Assembly (NCBI GenBank): GCA_903813345.2 | Contig: CAIIXF020000001.1 | Location: forward strand, 40,333,366-40,397,365 | From: Owenia fusiformis | Taxonomy: Eukaryota > Annelida > Polychaeta > Sabellida > Oweniidae | Direction of reading: 5' to 3' | DNA length: 64,000 nt | Shown: positions 35,054 through 48,487 of the stretch, piece by piece | Numbering within the stretch: position 1 is the first letter of the stretch | Layout of the letters: each line of letters starts with the position of its first letter | Program-made: the position numbers and the translations under genes | Notes under the pieces: model-generated | The model's input: only the letters and a program-made list of their open reading frames with translations | Database searches by the model: none | Told to the model about the DNA's origin: nothing

Positions 35054-37071
35054 TTACACGTACTGTATGAGTGGTTTGAATAACTAATGCTAAAGTATGA
35101 TATAATAGAACTATGTTTTTTAGAAATAAAATAGGTTAAACTGTTAAACTGGAATATCAACAAAATAAATCGTACCTTTATGTCAAATCTCTGTCTGACT
35201 GGCACAAAAAACACTACTGATAATTTCCGCTTAAAATCTCGGAGCCTGAGGACCGAGTAGATTCAGACATTCATATACAACGGTTCCACTCACCCAGTGC
35301 AACAGATATTGATAAAAAAAAGTAGGACGATATTCCATCGGGGACAATAAAACTCTGCTACACCTGATTTGCTTCCTCTTCGGTGAACAACATCCTAGTG
35401 AGGGATTTAGTAATAAAAAGCTAAACTGAAAATAAAAATTCCAAGACTTTAATTATTTTTATGCCATAGGTAAAATCTCTGGACAGTTATATCCAATAAA
35501 AACTACCGGGTGAGTCATATTGCAACATATTAAAATATAATCCTCTGAAAAAGACGCACGATAGAACTGTGGCAAGTATTGGCCTACCCGCCCCCCCCCC
35601 CCCCCCCTAAAAAATTGGTAGCCCGACTCCCCATTTGAAAACGTGTTAATTTTCCACGATTACAATTTGAAATTCGGCAAACATAGGCAGACTTAAACAC
35701 ATTGTTCAATGATGAAGTTTGGGATAATCGATCTTGATGGAAGTGTATCGCAGCCTTTAGAATTATTAATAAAAGTCTTGACGTATCAATTCAAAAATGG
35801 GTGTCGACTTTTGGCTTGCAACCGAAGATACCTCAAGAAAAGCCGGAGATTGCCGAAGATTTTCTTTGCAAACGAAGTTGCCCGAGGGTACCACGAATGT
35901 GAAGAGGACGTCTCTAATTGGTCAAAAAGAGAGGCTCGGCATTCTCCGTCAGATTGAATCGGCAAAATTCGGTTGTATGGCTTACCTCCGGTTGTATGGC
36001 TTACCCTCGGCTGCATGGCCCAACCTCGATTGAATGGAAAAGATGCTGTCCCATTCAAAAATATCGATATATAATTCAATCATTGCAAAACGTGTACACA
36101 AAACTGCATACAAAAAGTTAAATCTCATTGATAGTAAAATTGTTTAATGACTGTTTATTATGCAATATATTCACTGTGCAAGACAGCAATTTATCGTAAT
36201 TTAGGAGTCTGTACTTAGTTGCAATAAATTCCGACCAACATTATTTGCTGTTTATCTTCTTATTTGTGGATAACGAATTGATTTAAATACACATTTACCC
36301 GGCAACATACAACATCTGGCATACAACAAATATTGTATAAATAGTACTTCTACTTTTGCTACATTTATCTTAGTTCTGTTCTGTTCTCCAACTTGCTGTT
36401 TTTGTTTGCAAATATTCTTCTGGATATTTTCGAAGACTTTTCTGGAGCGGCAAAATTACAATAAAATATCTCAAAATATCGAACAAATGTGCCTTCTTCA
36501 TGCCGCTCTATCTTCCTTAAACGCACGCTTTTGGGACATAGATATGCGGAATCAAAAAGTTGACTTGATGTAGTAGGCTTTATATTCTATATAATGAAGT
36601 GAACCAAAGGCTTTCTTCCCAAAGTCGAAAAAGTGGCTTGAGATGACTTGTCACCAATGGAGCGGGCATATGAAAATAAATCTATATACTGTACAACAGT
36701 GGCCATGATTTCGGTAGGAATTATATCTAGAAAATTGGCATTGTTCTATTTCAACTTTTTTTTTGTTGTTTGGAACAACCTAAACCTAGCAGGGTACGAC
36801 GTTCATGTTTACGTTCATAATCGATGATTCTATACTCCTATCATATCCGGCTGTAGAGAAGATACAATTAATTCTCATGATCAGTTGCATGACATGTTTG
36901 GATCGTAATAATTTTCTTATAAGATTTTAATTATAAAGATGTCAATTTTCACTGACACCGATTATGCAATGTCAATGAAAATTACACGCATCTGAGACAA
37001 CAACTCTTCCCGATTTTGAAGGATAACAAGGATCCGAAACCAAATTACTCCGATGCCACTTTTGTACTCTA
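35054..37071. other. No gene recognised; C-tract and 19-bp tandem repeat
   Basis: A run of about 17 C at 35590-35606. At 35971-36030 a 19-bp unit (GGTTGTATGGCTTACCTCC) repeats about three times with drift. Otherwise AT-rich. Confidence 0.45.
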
Positions 37072-38153
37072 CAGGGTGGTCCAAAAAAAATTGGAACATT
37101 TCTTAATTGAACGCAAAACCTTTATTTTTCCTCTAAAATGCACCAAAATTTTACTGAGCATAGGTCAGTCACTTATTTATCTGATGTGAAGTTTATAGGT
37201 GAAAACCACAAAGTTAATACATTAAACTAGTCAATGTTTCATAGGACCCCCTTTTCTTAAATATACACTTGTCAATTTCGCCACTACTTTTTCAAGTATC
37301 CTTTATTTCAAAGCTTTAATGAACATGTTAATTGCTATACACATTTTATAAAATCATATTCAGTTGACGAAAGGTATTTATATCTATGGTTTACTAGAAA
37401 ACTACTGTGTTATTGTCAACTAAAGAATACCCAAAATCTTTATTTTTATTTAAGAGTAGGAAAGAAAGAACACGTCAGAGGTGAGCGATTGCATGACCCG
37501 TACAGCTACTAAAGTGACAAAATCATTGTTTCCATTTTTCAGTAAAGAGGAAACTGACCAGTTATTTTTAAGGCTTTATTAAAGACCAACTCTAAGCATA
37601 TATAATATTTCATACCCCTTTATGATATTGATTTACATATATTGATATATTCAATGAATATTATTCAAATTAGAACAAGAAAGGGGATGGGGCTTCATTT
37701 ACCAGTCAAACGGACTGCCCTAGTCTCTTTCTTGAGAATTTTCAATCAGTAATACACCCAGCAATAGCTATCAAAATATGCTTGATACTCAACAATATAG
37801 GTGAAAAAATGTTGAATATGTTACTAGATTTGATCTTCCGAGGCAAACATATAAGAAATTTGGTCAAGCTGAATTTTTTTAATCAAGATTGCTTGGACAA
37901 AAACAAAGAAACAGCAAACTGAATGAACAATTCAAAATGGAGTCCCAGGCCTGAGCTTGTAATTCAAGAGAAGAGGGGTCATATCAAACATTGTCTAGTT
38001 TAATGCATTAACTTTGTTGTTTGGACCTATAAACTTTACATCAGATATATAAGTGACTGAACAATACTCAGTAAAATTTTGGTACATTTTAGAGGAAGAA
38101 TAACGATTTTGAGTTCAATTATCAAATGTTCCAATTTTTTTTGGACCACCCTG
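37072..38153. mobile_element. Mariner-type fold-back element, 1082 bp
   Basis: TA flanks CAGGGTGGTCCAAAAAAAAT and ATTTTTTTTGGACCACCCTG. The arms pair over about 180 nt (for example TTACTGAGCATAGGTCAGTC against its relative near 38057-38070). No transposase domain seen. Confidence 0.87.
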
Positions 38154-39740
38154 TAGATGTCAGAAGCGAGTGAAGTAAATTTTTTCTTACCTAAAATAGT
38201 AAATACTCCATGCTTGTTTTTTCCGATGTGATAATTGCCTTGATAAGTCGCGAGTAAGAGATTCTGTATTCAAAACTCAAAGTACGCCTATGATCTTCAA
38301 CAGCTCTGAAATCTGCATTACTTTGGATCACAAGCTGATCCTTAATTTATTCTTTCTTAGAATGCGCTAATAAGACTATTGTTGCATTGACCGTAGCCTA
38401 ATCTTTAAAACCTCATTTGTCAGTATACAATTATGATTTAATCACTGTGATATCGGTTTGTAATTACATGCTGGAGACTCGCTAGAAATAACAAAAAGTG
38501 TTTCTTTCATCAATGAACGGTGGCAGATTAGGAAACCCGAGAGCAATGTACTATGATGTTTTTATTGAACATATCTTTAAGTAGTGTGGATCAGAGAAGG
38601 TTAAAGCAAAACTTTCACAGGAAGTCTTTCTTCTTTTTAATGAAAAAGAGCGTGTTTTCTTTAATTGCTTTTAAATATGGCACAAAGGAGAATCTTTTGA
38701 TCAAAAACAATGATATGTGGAACAATGTAAACACAATGAAGTGCGTATGTGAGGCCCGTGGCCAGGGAGGGGCTCGGGGGCTCAGTCGTGTGAGATATCC
38801 AGATATCCAGATATCTCCTAAAAATAATGGACCTACCTTTTTTGCTTAGTTCTTGAAGGATTTTTTTTCATTTCGAGGTAGAAGGTAAAATTTGGTAAAA
38901 CATATAGTACGGAGCATTTTCATGTGATATTGCCAATTTTACTTTCTGAACATTCCAAATTGACTAGACTAGTAAAAGCTATCAAACAATGATTCGTTTG
39001 TTGTATTGAAATTAAATGTTCGTTTTTATCGATAGTGTGTGTTTTAAGTCCAAAACCTTACAATGTCTCACTGGCCGACATGAGGGGGTTATGCCTCCCC
39101 CCTCCCCTCCCCTGGTCTAACTACAGAATAGGCGTAGCTATATACAGTATAGGCGGAATAGACAGCCGCGTATTAAGAGTCAAGACAAAAATGTAAATTG
39201 AAATAAATCATGATTCTTGAACCATTCAGAACGCGCAAAATAAGCCCAAAAAATCAATTTTAAAATAATCAATCATGAATATATTTTGATCCTAGAATCA
39301 CTCAGAACGCGCTTAATCAGCCCAAAGATCCTACATTTTCCGGACCCCCTAGTTTTGGTCAGCCTACGGCCTCGCGTACTAACACTACTAATCCTGGCTC
39401 AGCTATCACACATCGTGTATTATTTGACTAGTCATAATTTGGCTCGAGTTTTGTTCCTACGTAATATGGGCATTTTTCAAAAAATAATGGGCAATATTTT
39501 TCAAAATTATGGCCTTAATTTTCTTCCGATCCCTCTCCATCATTTTTTCATTTTTGGGCTCACCCTGGTAATAACAATTGCGAATTTGGTTAAGCATAAA
39601 AATTGTGTGTGAGTAAATCTCTCCAATTATTACATTCGACAACATTGGCATATTCATTGAAAGGATTGGTTCAAACATTTCGCATTCTAAATCCTTTGAT
39701 GCTACTTTAAAATAATATGAACCATAGTTATTGGCATGGT
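38154..39740. other. Decayed repeats, no gene
   Basis: GGCCCGTGGCCAGG with G/C runs at 38755-38785 and C-tracts at 39093-39116 mark decayed transposon ends. AGATATCC is tandem three times near 38796-38818. GGGCA-TTTTTCAAAA words at 39465-39500 resemble 27833-28083. Confidence 0.4.
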
Positions 39741-39799
39741 TTTTTTCTGAATGTCAGTTTCATTTAACGATGACGGCTTTGAGCATAACGCACGAGTAA

Positions 39800-39892
39800 A
39801 CAATGAGTTCATGCGAACCGAACCCAGGACCTCTTGATTGCATCTGTCGTCTGCCACCGCCCTTGACCACTCGGCCAAATCCACAATCCCCA
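39800..39892 (-). pseudogene. tRNA (Leu/Ser type) pseudogene or tRNA-derived SINE head
   Basis: On the minus strand TTTGGCCGAGTGGTCAAGGG is a perfect class II tRNA A box and TCCTGGGTTCGGTTCGC a near B box, 52 nt apart. The T stem and acceptor stem do not pair, so it is not a working tRNA. Confidence 0.62.
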
Positions 39893-40080
39893 AGATGTTT
39901 ATTTTATCATGTTTATGCACTTGATACGACATACGATTTACAATAATTATTGCGAATTCAATGCCGTCATATATCATCATATCATATATTGATATCAGGG
40001 CCTTACCGATTTCTGGTAATATTTAGAACTAACCCCCTCCCTGTAGTCTAGTTGGTATCTCACTTGAAGTACGCTGTCAC

Positions 40081-40527
40081 ACGATCTAATTACAGAACGG
40101 TATGGTCGCCATCAACTTTTGAAGTGATGAAAATTCTAAATCACCTTCCCGCCCGAGCGCGTCCATGAATTTTGTAAATAAACCGTAGAAAGTCACAGCT
40201 ACATTCATTCCATTTTCACAGTTTTAACCAGTTTGCAATTAGTTCTACTTCGTTCTCAATACATCCAGAGACAGTTCAACTCGTTCTTAAAATGTCCCCA
40301 GTAGGATTGAAGTACTGCAATTCCGTTCGTAGTACGTCCAGCTGGTTTTAACACGTCACTGTACGTTGTCACTCGTTCTGACAGAACGTGACGACCACCA
40401 CATGCTCTTAGTTCTGGAGGACCTACCCATTCGTCGAGTACGTTCGTGAAGTTTGTAAAAAAAAACTCAAACGGTTTTAAGTACGTACAATCCGTTCGGA
40501 CAGTTTAAGACCGTTTTCAAGAACGTA
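40081..40527 (+). repeat. ACGTTC-rich repeat, second copy, interrupted by a mariner
   Basis: Matches 13350-13905 in the same orientation with short deletions (shared GAACGGTATGGTCGC, CGTAGTACGTCCAGCT and GAACGTGACGACCAC). It stops at 40527 where the mariner begins; TTTAGTGTGATT at 41456-41467 resembles its missing end. Confidence 0.75.
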
Positions 40528-41457
40528 CAGGGTGTCCAAAAAAAACAGGACCGTAAGAAAGTTGAATAACTCGGTCAGAATTATTTAGTTCATTCAATGT
40601 GAATTTTGTTGTGAAAGTTTGATAATAATCTACCTATTGAGTCAAAAACTACAGCTCCTTACAAAACATGCCCCAAATGTGCAAATCTCATCTCTATGCA
40701 CAATTCAATCCGGTGAACAAAGCTGTTGATGATCCTCCTACACACATGTTTTTCTGAATGGACAACAATTGCTACTGGGGCTTACATCCCCCTGATGAAG
40801 TGTTAAAGCATCCTTTGCATTCTGAACAATGCACTCCCTGGGTGGCAATGAGGAAACATGATATCATCAGTCCCTTTTGGTTCGAAGGTGACTGGGGACT
40901 TGCTATCACCATGAACAAGGACCAGTAAGTTCTCACCAAGTTTTGGAGGTCACTAAGCACCAGAAGGGACATCTAAGGAGATAATTAAGCAGTGGTTTTA
41001 ACAAGCCAATACCACCCCAACACTGCAAATGATATGCTGAAATGGTTTAGGCAATGCTTTGGTGGTCAGCTCATCAGTTGCAGAACGCAAACCATATGGG
41101 CAGCTCATTCGCCTGATCTAAATCCCCCAAATTTTTATCTTTGAGGATTTCTCAAAGCCAATGTGTATACTGACAGGCCCCTAACAATCTTAAGAGGGCA
41201 ATAACTTCCCCAATATTTACCACCCACATTAATGTGTATAGGTAAGGGTCATTAACAACTTTGTTCGCATGATTCGTTTGTGCATAGAGAGGAGAAGTGC
41301 CCACTTTGAGCATGTTTTGTAAAGGACTGTAGTTTTTGACAAAATAAACAGATTATCATCAAACTTTCAGAACAAAATTCACATTGAATGAACTAAATAA
41401 TTCTTAAATTTCAAAGCAAAATATGCAAAATTGACCGAGTTATTCAACTTTCTGTTT
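40528..41457 (+). pseudogene. Mariner-family element with dead transposase
   Basis: TA precedes CAGGGTGTCCAAAAAAAACA; the inverted right end stops about 25 nt short (AACTTTCTG). In shifting frames the plus strand reads WVAMRKHDIISPFWFEG, then HSPDLNPPNFYLWGFLKAN and FVRMIRLCIERRSAHFEHV, the DDE-domain segments and C-terminus of a mariner transposase, with stops and frameshifts. The N-terminal helix-turn-helix half is missing. It sits inside the ACGTTC repeat. Confidence 0.83.
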
Positions 41458-41459
41458 AG

Positions 41460-43446
41460 TGTGATTCTAGGGTAGGTGATTTTTGCATGGTATTTCCCCT
41501 TTAACAAAATGTAATCAGGTTGCTCAGTTTCCCAAGGATAACTTACACTAAGAAAGATACTTCTCATCAAAAAAATGAAATCAAAAAATGGTCGAACAAT
41601 TCACGTTTACTTACACATGCAATGTTAATCCAATCAGCATCAACTATAGTCCAGCATCGTGAGCATAAACTAGAAAAGTTCGAAAACACCATTGTAAATT
41701 CCAGATATGTTTTATATCTCCATTATTTTAGTTTGTATATGAAATACCTACAATGGCACGATGTCTTTGAACCTTGTATATCCTAAAGGAAGCTAATTGT
41801 TTTCGTATTCATGATAAGAGAAAAAATGTAAATTCCGTATTCATATGTTGATGCTGTTGGATAGCATGATTTTCGTAATGGCTTTACTGCCCATATACAC
41901 GTACAAAGTCTTTCAATAAATTCACGGAAAGGGCACTTAAGTTTCAAGTTTTTCACATTGATTTCTTAGAGCAGTGCTTTGGAGATCTCCTGTGGGAGAT
42001 TATGCTATTATGGTACAGGACCGTATTAAAGTGTGAATCAAAATGTTGTTGCTATGGTTACATCAGTCTGACATGCAGGGTTTCGTCTATATTTTCACTC
42101 TGCTACACTCTTAAACTATTACGATTTAAAAAATAGATAATAATATACACTCCGTAGGGTATTGTCGTCTGTAGGTTTACATGGGATCAAACGATTCTAG
42201 TGAGATTTCTTGAAGAATTATCATTTATAATTGAATTTCTCACAATCGTAACAATGTTGCTGAGAGTGTTCATTTGATTCTTTACTTGGATAACGCACTT
42301 ATCCTTCAAGAAGCAACCCTCTCAAAGACACTCAAAAAGAGACAGTATTTAGTGCTTTGGAAAGAATTCCTTGGAGTAACACTTGAAGACGGCACCTGGC
42401 ACAATTAACAACAATAGCGGCATCGCCTTGTGCTGTAGCATTAGTTTGATTAGTGCAAATACTCATTTGATTTCTGGTACCCAATAAATGGCTATTTGTT
42501 TGGTGATCTTCTCAACATAGCCCTTCACTCACTTCTCTTTAGAAACATTATTTCGAGTGATTCAATTATCTAATGTTTTTGAATGGTTTGCTAATAGCAC
42601 GTCACTGTGCTTTATCCTCCTTGATCTGATTCACAGTCAAAAATTACAGGTATAGGTAGACTTGGTCGTACCTTGAAGAACATATGGAACAAATTACATC
42701 TTCTAAGAACACAGCGAAGCGCCAGATTTCTTAGAGCAGACTTATCCGGGGAACAGACTCGATCGTGAATCCTTATATGAGACCATCTTCATGAAGTCAA
42801 CAATGATCCCAATCACATTAACGAAACTTGTCACGAGAAAATGAAACTGTCACATATTAACATTTTTTGTTTTGTTTTTCATTCTCTAGACAAAACGTCA
42901 AAAAGCTCTAAATACATTTACTTGTACTTCCATGGTCAACTTCAAACATAAAATAAGTAGCTCGATATAGCTACGACTACTGAGCTGGAGTCAAATTCTT
43001 TAAACGATAGCTGAGTATCGGTATCTCAATGGTATTTCAATACCTATGATAAATGGAATATCGTTTATAATGAGTCAAATGGACCAGGACTGTATCATTT
43101 GGCACTTGCATAGCCAAATTGAAATTACGCAAAGTATGAATATGCTGAAATATCATAATTAGATTTTTACACTTTTACTTCAGTCAATGTCATTCGAGCC
43201 ATTTGATCTGTGCAATGCTATTCTGTTTTGCGTAATCGTGTAATTACATGTTAAAAACTTCTAAAAACAGTTCTCATATAGTACTTTCATACCAAGTAAT
43301 ATGCCCGATACTTTAGATCAATCAGTCCATCAAACGGTTTGATTTGAAACGCAGACAAGACTTTACAGACAAGATTTTACAACGGAAAATTCAAAATGAC
43401 CGCCTTGCCCAGAATGCCCAACAGCTAATCAATTCCTATCATACAA
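41460..43446. other. No gene recognised
   Basis: AT-rich; no domains, hairpins or repeats that I can assign. Confidence 0.35.
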
Positions 43447-45524
43447 CACGGTCCACATCCCGCTCCGTATGATATGGTCCGTTCGTGTGCTAGAATACGA
43501 TCCCTTCGTGAGACAAAGAGGCCAAAATTGACAAAATGTCAGGAAAAAGAAGGAAACAGAGCGAATTTTGATATTTTTTGAATGGTTAACTATAGGCAAC
43601 ATAATTACCTATGAATTCATGAAGAAAGCAAGAAAAAAATATTATGGCTTCATAGGTGAAAATAGGTCGAACATAGACTTTTCACGACAGAATACACTTC
43701 AATTGCAATAATTCTTTTATATTACCGTATACATATCTAATTTCGTGCAATTTATAAAGTACATGCATTAATGCGTGCGACTGATAAACAAACATGACGT
43801 AATACATCACAAAAGTACATGAAAATGTGGTTTAAAACTCGAATAGAAGGATCCGACCCTACCACAGCTAGGATTCGACCAAGTCGTGTGAGGATAATTT
43901 GGGGACTCCGACCATGTCCTGTTAATAGTTCCATCTTTTCGTGTTCTTTGCACGACTAATTAATGCCCCAGTGCTAAGATTGATCTCTGAATGGAAAAGG
44001 TTATCTCCAGTCTATTCCCACGATCTCTTTGTTCAAAAGTAAAATCAAAAACAAATCTTGAAAGTTTAATGACTTCAATACAACTTCTAAACTCAATCTT
44101 TCTCGAAAACAAGAAATTACCTTGAACAGAATTAGATGCGGACTCTAATTTGAATCACAAAAGATTGCTCATGATTTCCCTAACACAGCTAATTAAATCT
44201 AATTGTCTGTGGTAAGAGTACAACTCCTAAACACTCGATTCTGCAATGTAAGCGCCATTCAACCCAAAGAAAAAACCTTTAAGAAACCCTTGAGCAGCAA
44301 AATCTTGAGACCCATCTAATTGAACAAGACAAAACTGAATTTTTAATTTTCAAAAACTCATTTTCAATTGAACAGGATTCTCGATTAAAAGGAAGGCTCG
44401 TTGATTTTATTCTTAGCTTGGCCTAACCCATTTTATTCTGACATACTTTTCACCATTAAGTTAGCACAATTGTATGTATAACTCACTCAATTAATTTGAT
44501 TTATGTTCATTCCAAAACGCTAGCCTGTAATGCACATTGCGCTAGGCAGCGACCTGTGTAACTTTTTTACTGCAATATAATTTGAAATAAATGTATAATG
44601 AACTGAAAAAATCTTTTCGTGTGAAAAAATTCGACCAATTCGTGTTTTACGTATACAAAAAATATATTCAAATTGACATGCATATATACGATCATTGTAT
44701 CATATAATTTATTTTTGTATATGCCATCCGTTTCAACATGAACTGGTCTGTTTGGACGACTGGATAATTCATGAGAATAAGTTGGCTTTTGGGGTGTGGA
44801 TATCGATGGTAGTTCATTTTTATTTTCGTCTAAATAAGTGTCTGTTACATTTTGTATCGGCACTTTTAACGACATCTAGAAAAGATAAACAACCATAATT
44901 AGCTATTTAATACACTGACTCTAGTGTAATAGATATATTAACTTCCATGGATTTAGTATGGTAACTTTAAAATATGTTCATGGTATCTATTGGTTCAAAA
45001 CACGACAATATGGAGCTCAAAACAAGGTAGGGTCGGAAATGAAACACGGTAGGATCGTAAGAGAAACGCGCGTGGGTCGGATCCATTCTAAAAATTTAAC
45101 CTGCAGAGTCGGATCCTCGTCTAATTTGCTTTTGACCATTTTAAAATTAGTATATACCAAGAAACATTCAATTGGTGTTATTTCGTCGATCAATATATAC
45201 AAAGGCTTCATTTGATTTACATAATATACCACAATGTAGTATATTTGACACGTAAATGACGATAAGGAAGCAGAAACTCACTCTCTCCGCATGTATGTCG
45301 TCACCACAAATAAATCCAATGTTTTTGAGCATTCAAATACTTAGACAACTTTTTTCAATTTAATATTCATATATTTATCAATTTAAATCGCGCAGTATAA
45401 ATGTAAACTCAAAGAATACTCTAATAATAAAACTCACCTCCGAATTTCCTCCCTATAGAGGCGGTATGGTCGGATCCTGTGCACACGAACGGACCATATC
45501 ATACGGAGCGGGATGTGGACCGTG
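43447..45524. mobile_element. 2078-bp unit with perfect 44-bp inverted ends
   Basis: CACGGTCCACATCCCGCTCC and 24 more bases (43447-43490) are repeated exactly, inverted, at 45481-45524. GGTCGGATCC-like words occur at 43849, 43872, 45070, 45109 and 45469, inside both ends. No target duplication is visible and no transposase frame is seen. Confidence 0.72.
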
Positions 45525-47640
45525 ATTATTTCGGGGCCCTTTTGTTATTTAAAAAATTGATCCTTCGAATAAGAAACTAAATCTCCTGATCAGATTCCTA
45601 TTATGAATTAAAGATTATATGTTATACGAGAGCTGTACAATAATTATGAGGAAATTATTTTGATTGATTAAGTCGTATTTATCTCATTGACTGATGAAGG
45701 AATCGGTACTAGATAAAAACTGCAGATCTGGCATCTCAATTGAATATTGTCATTTGAAAGGTAAACAATGGTCGTAACTGTACTGAATTGCTTCGTTTTT
45801 ATTAAATTCATAAATGTCACTCTATATCAATATCAAATTAAAGATCACGGGTCATTGTCGTTATTGGTCGACAATATACTCCGGTTTCATTTGTAGTTAA
45901 TCTTAGGCAATTACTGGAAATATGAGTTTTCTACAGCCGCTAATTGATGGGTAGCCTCGGACTTTATATAATTAATTATACATATTATTTTCTCCATGAA
46001 CTCAGAAACATAATTATAGCATGATGATATTTACTTTGGTGCATTTAACTTATGATATCTAAAAGGAAACATCACGTTCCAATTGCTGCTTTCGCGGCAT
46101 TGGAAGATATAAACTCTGTACGGGAGGCCATGAATGTTCATCTGGACCGATATTTCGGATAAAAGTCTTGAGACTCACCGTAGAAATTAAAACAGTTATA
46201 TCTCCGAGTTATTTCTACGGTGACTCTACGGCCTGTAAAAAACTAGATAAACAGCACGGAGACCGTAAGACGACCGTAGATTTGCTACGATTGCCGTAGG
46301 AATTTGCCAATTTCAGGGAACTACGATCGACGTACGTCTGAGTCTTTATTGCACAAACAATTGCTTCTGCTAATCTCCAAACTTCAACTTATTTACAAAC
46401 TACAGATATTCATTGATTACACCCAACGTTTTATGTAACCCTTGATATAAACTATATTTACTACATGTATGTAAAATAATTATTGATTCTGATCCTTGGA
46501 GAGATAAAGTATAGTTATCAAACTGTTCTTTTGAGGTTAAATAAGTGATTTATAAAAAAATGAATAAATAATAAAGAAACAAACCATCAGAACAAACTCT
46601 TAGACAAAGTATGAACATTACTATATCTTGAAATATATCAGTTCTTTGAATTAATAATGACTGTTTCCGGATATAAAGGATATCCCAAAAGTAAATGATG
46701 GGAATGTCCAAAAATGAACAGGACTGTGTGGCATTTCGTTCCTTTATGTTCGTGATCTATAGCAACCAGAATTGTAAAGTTTAAATATATTTCATGAAAC
46801 GTGATCATTCTAAATGTTCTATTTCCATCGGCCAAAGCCAGAAATGACGGCAATGACGCCACAAGGGCCGTGTATAGGGAATTGTACGTAGGCTTTTGGT
46901 TTATTGCGCATATTCGCCCTTCGCCCAGGATATATATTGGTCTTGTTTTTCAATCATTTTATTTTGCCTAGGGTTTACAGTTCTTACACTATTGGCCCCA
47001 CTATTATACCCCCTTGGGTCCTACGTGTGAAATTTTGAGGTGTCATGCAAGAACCCCACACATAATTTTGTCGCCAACTTCTATTTAAGATTTTAGTGCT
47101 ATCCCATTTATTCATCACCTTATATCTTCATGAAATTCAGCATACTTGAACATATTTCCAACACTCATTTAAGAGTTTAATGCTAATATGAACTGAATTT
47201 GCAAAATACAAAGTGGAATTTTCATAATAGAATAACTTCAAATATTACCAGGTTCAACTACAGAGTAGTAACAGTACATTTACTTCACTAATGTATTATA
47301 CAACTTGCAAAACTAAAACATTCATGAATACAGTTAAAAATGCTAAAAAGCCTAATTTGAGACCATTTTGTAAAATGAGATACAATGATAAGAGATACAA
47401 TGATAAGAATATCACATTTTGTAACTTAGATATAAATATTTTTACGATCTCTGTAAATTTCATAGCGTAATAAGATCATTTGGCAATGTTACAGATGTTT
47501 TAAAATGGAATGTCGGTGGTACCCGGGGCAGAAAACAGGATAACTATACAAACTATGACGTAAAATCTTAAAATTATGTTTGGGGTACTAGTTATAAAAG
47601 TCTCTGAGTGTATCTCATGAATGTCCTGACATGTTGAAAT
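45525..47640. other. No gene recognised
   Basis: Short inverted words around CCGTAGAAAT/ATTTCTACGG at 46176-46230, and GAGATACAATGATAA repeated at 47379-47415. Otherwise AT-rich. Confidence 0.35.
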
Positions 47641-48030
47641 AGAGTGGAGGGAAGAATCTTTTTTTTCTATAAATTATATAATTGAGAAGAGTATGTCTGT
47701 TGAGTAAGGCTATGTTCTCCAATTCCCTGTAGTTCTTTGGGCAACATAGAGGGGACAGTCAAGAAAATAATGTAGTGGTGTCCGAGTCTTGCATCGTCGG
47801 TTCCCACGCTCAATCACTACGTTCCATCTGCACATCTGAGGATAGGTCCGAAGCTTGATGAAGCAAGATGGTCTCTTGTGCGAAACCACAAGCACAATGT
47901 TTTAAATCTATGAGGTTGTAGGGGAAACGTTGATAGTTTAAGGCACTGAGGCCCATTCGGATTCTGATTCCATGATTGATTGGTCTTGTTGTGCGTCGTC
48001 TTATAACATGTTTACATTTCTTTCCTTCGT
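47640..48030 (-). pseudogene. LINE C-terminal remnant
   Basis: Minus-strand frames read GIRIRMGLSALNYQRF and later RTPLHYFLDCPLYVAQR, matching the C-terminal region after the reverse transcriptase (compare YETPKHFFLQCPLYMNPR at 59.2 kb). The frame is broken between the two. Confidence 0.7.
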
Positions 48031-48408
48031 ATTTGGGAGAACATATAATATTTCATTTTACAATACATTTAATATAGATATGGCAGGTTGAATTTCTTTT
48101 GAAAAGACCAATTAATACATCATTAGTCTAGATATTGTATAAAAAATATGTAAACATTGATAACGTTTAGTCGTTTTGACCGCACGTTAAATTTTACATA
48201 AATACGTTATTCGTATATAAGATAAAAAATGCTACGTTGATGAATTAAATATGGAAGTTGAAGGAATATTCATTTTTACAGCATGGACAGATATTAATGT
48301 GGCATTCATTGATTATCAATTAAATTATTGCTAGACCTAGCAATATAATCTTTTGTCCAGTTTACTAAATGAGATGCATTTAACAATTTAATGTGCTTAT
48401 AAAACATT

Positions 48409-48414
48409 TTTATT
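48409..48414 (-). promoter_or_regulatory. Probable poly(A) signal of the CUB/IgGFc gene
   Basis: AATAAA on the minus strand, about 75 nt past the stop codon. It is the first canonical hexamer downstream. Confidence 0.5.
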
Positions 48415-48487
48415 TTCATCTAATGCAAAGACATGGCATTGTTTTGATCATTTAGCCTTATTCATAATTGTTCATTATTTTATCTCG

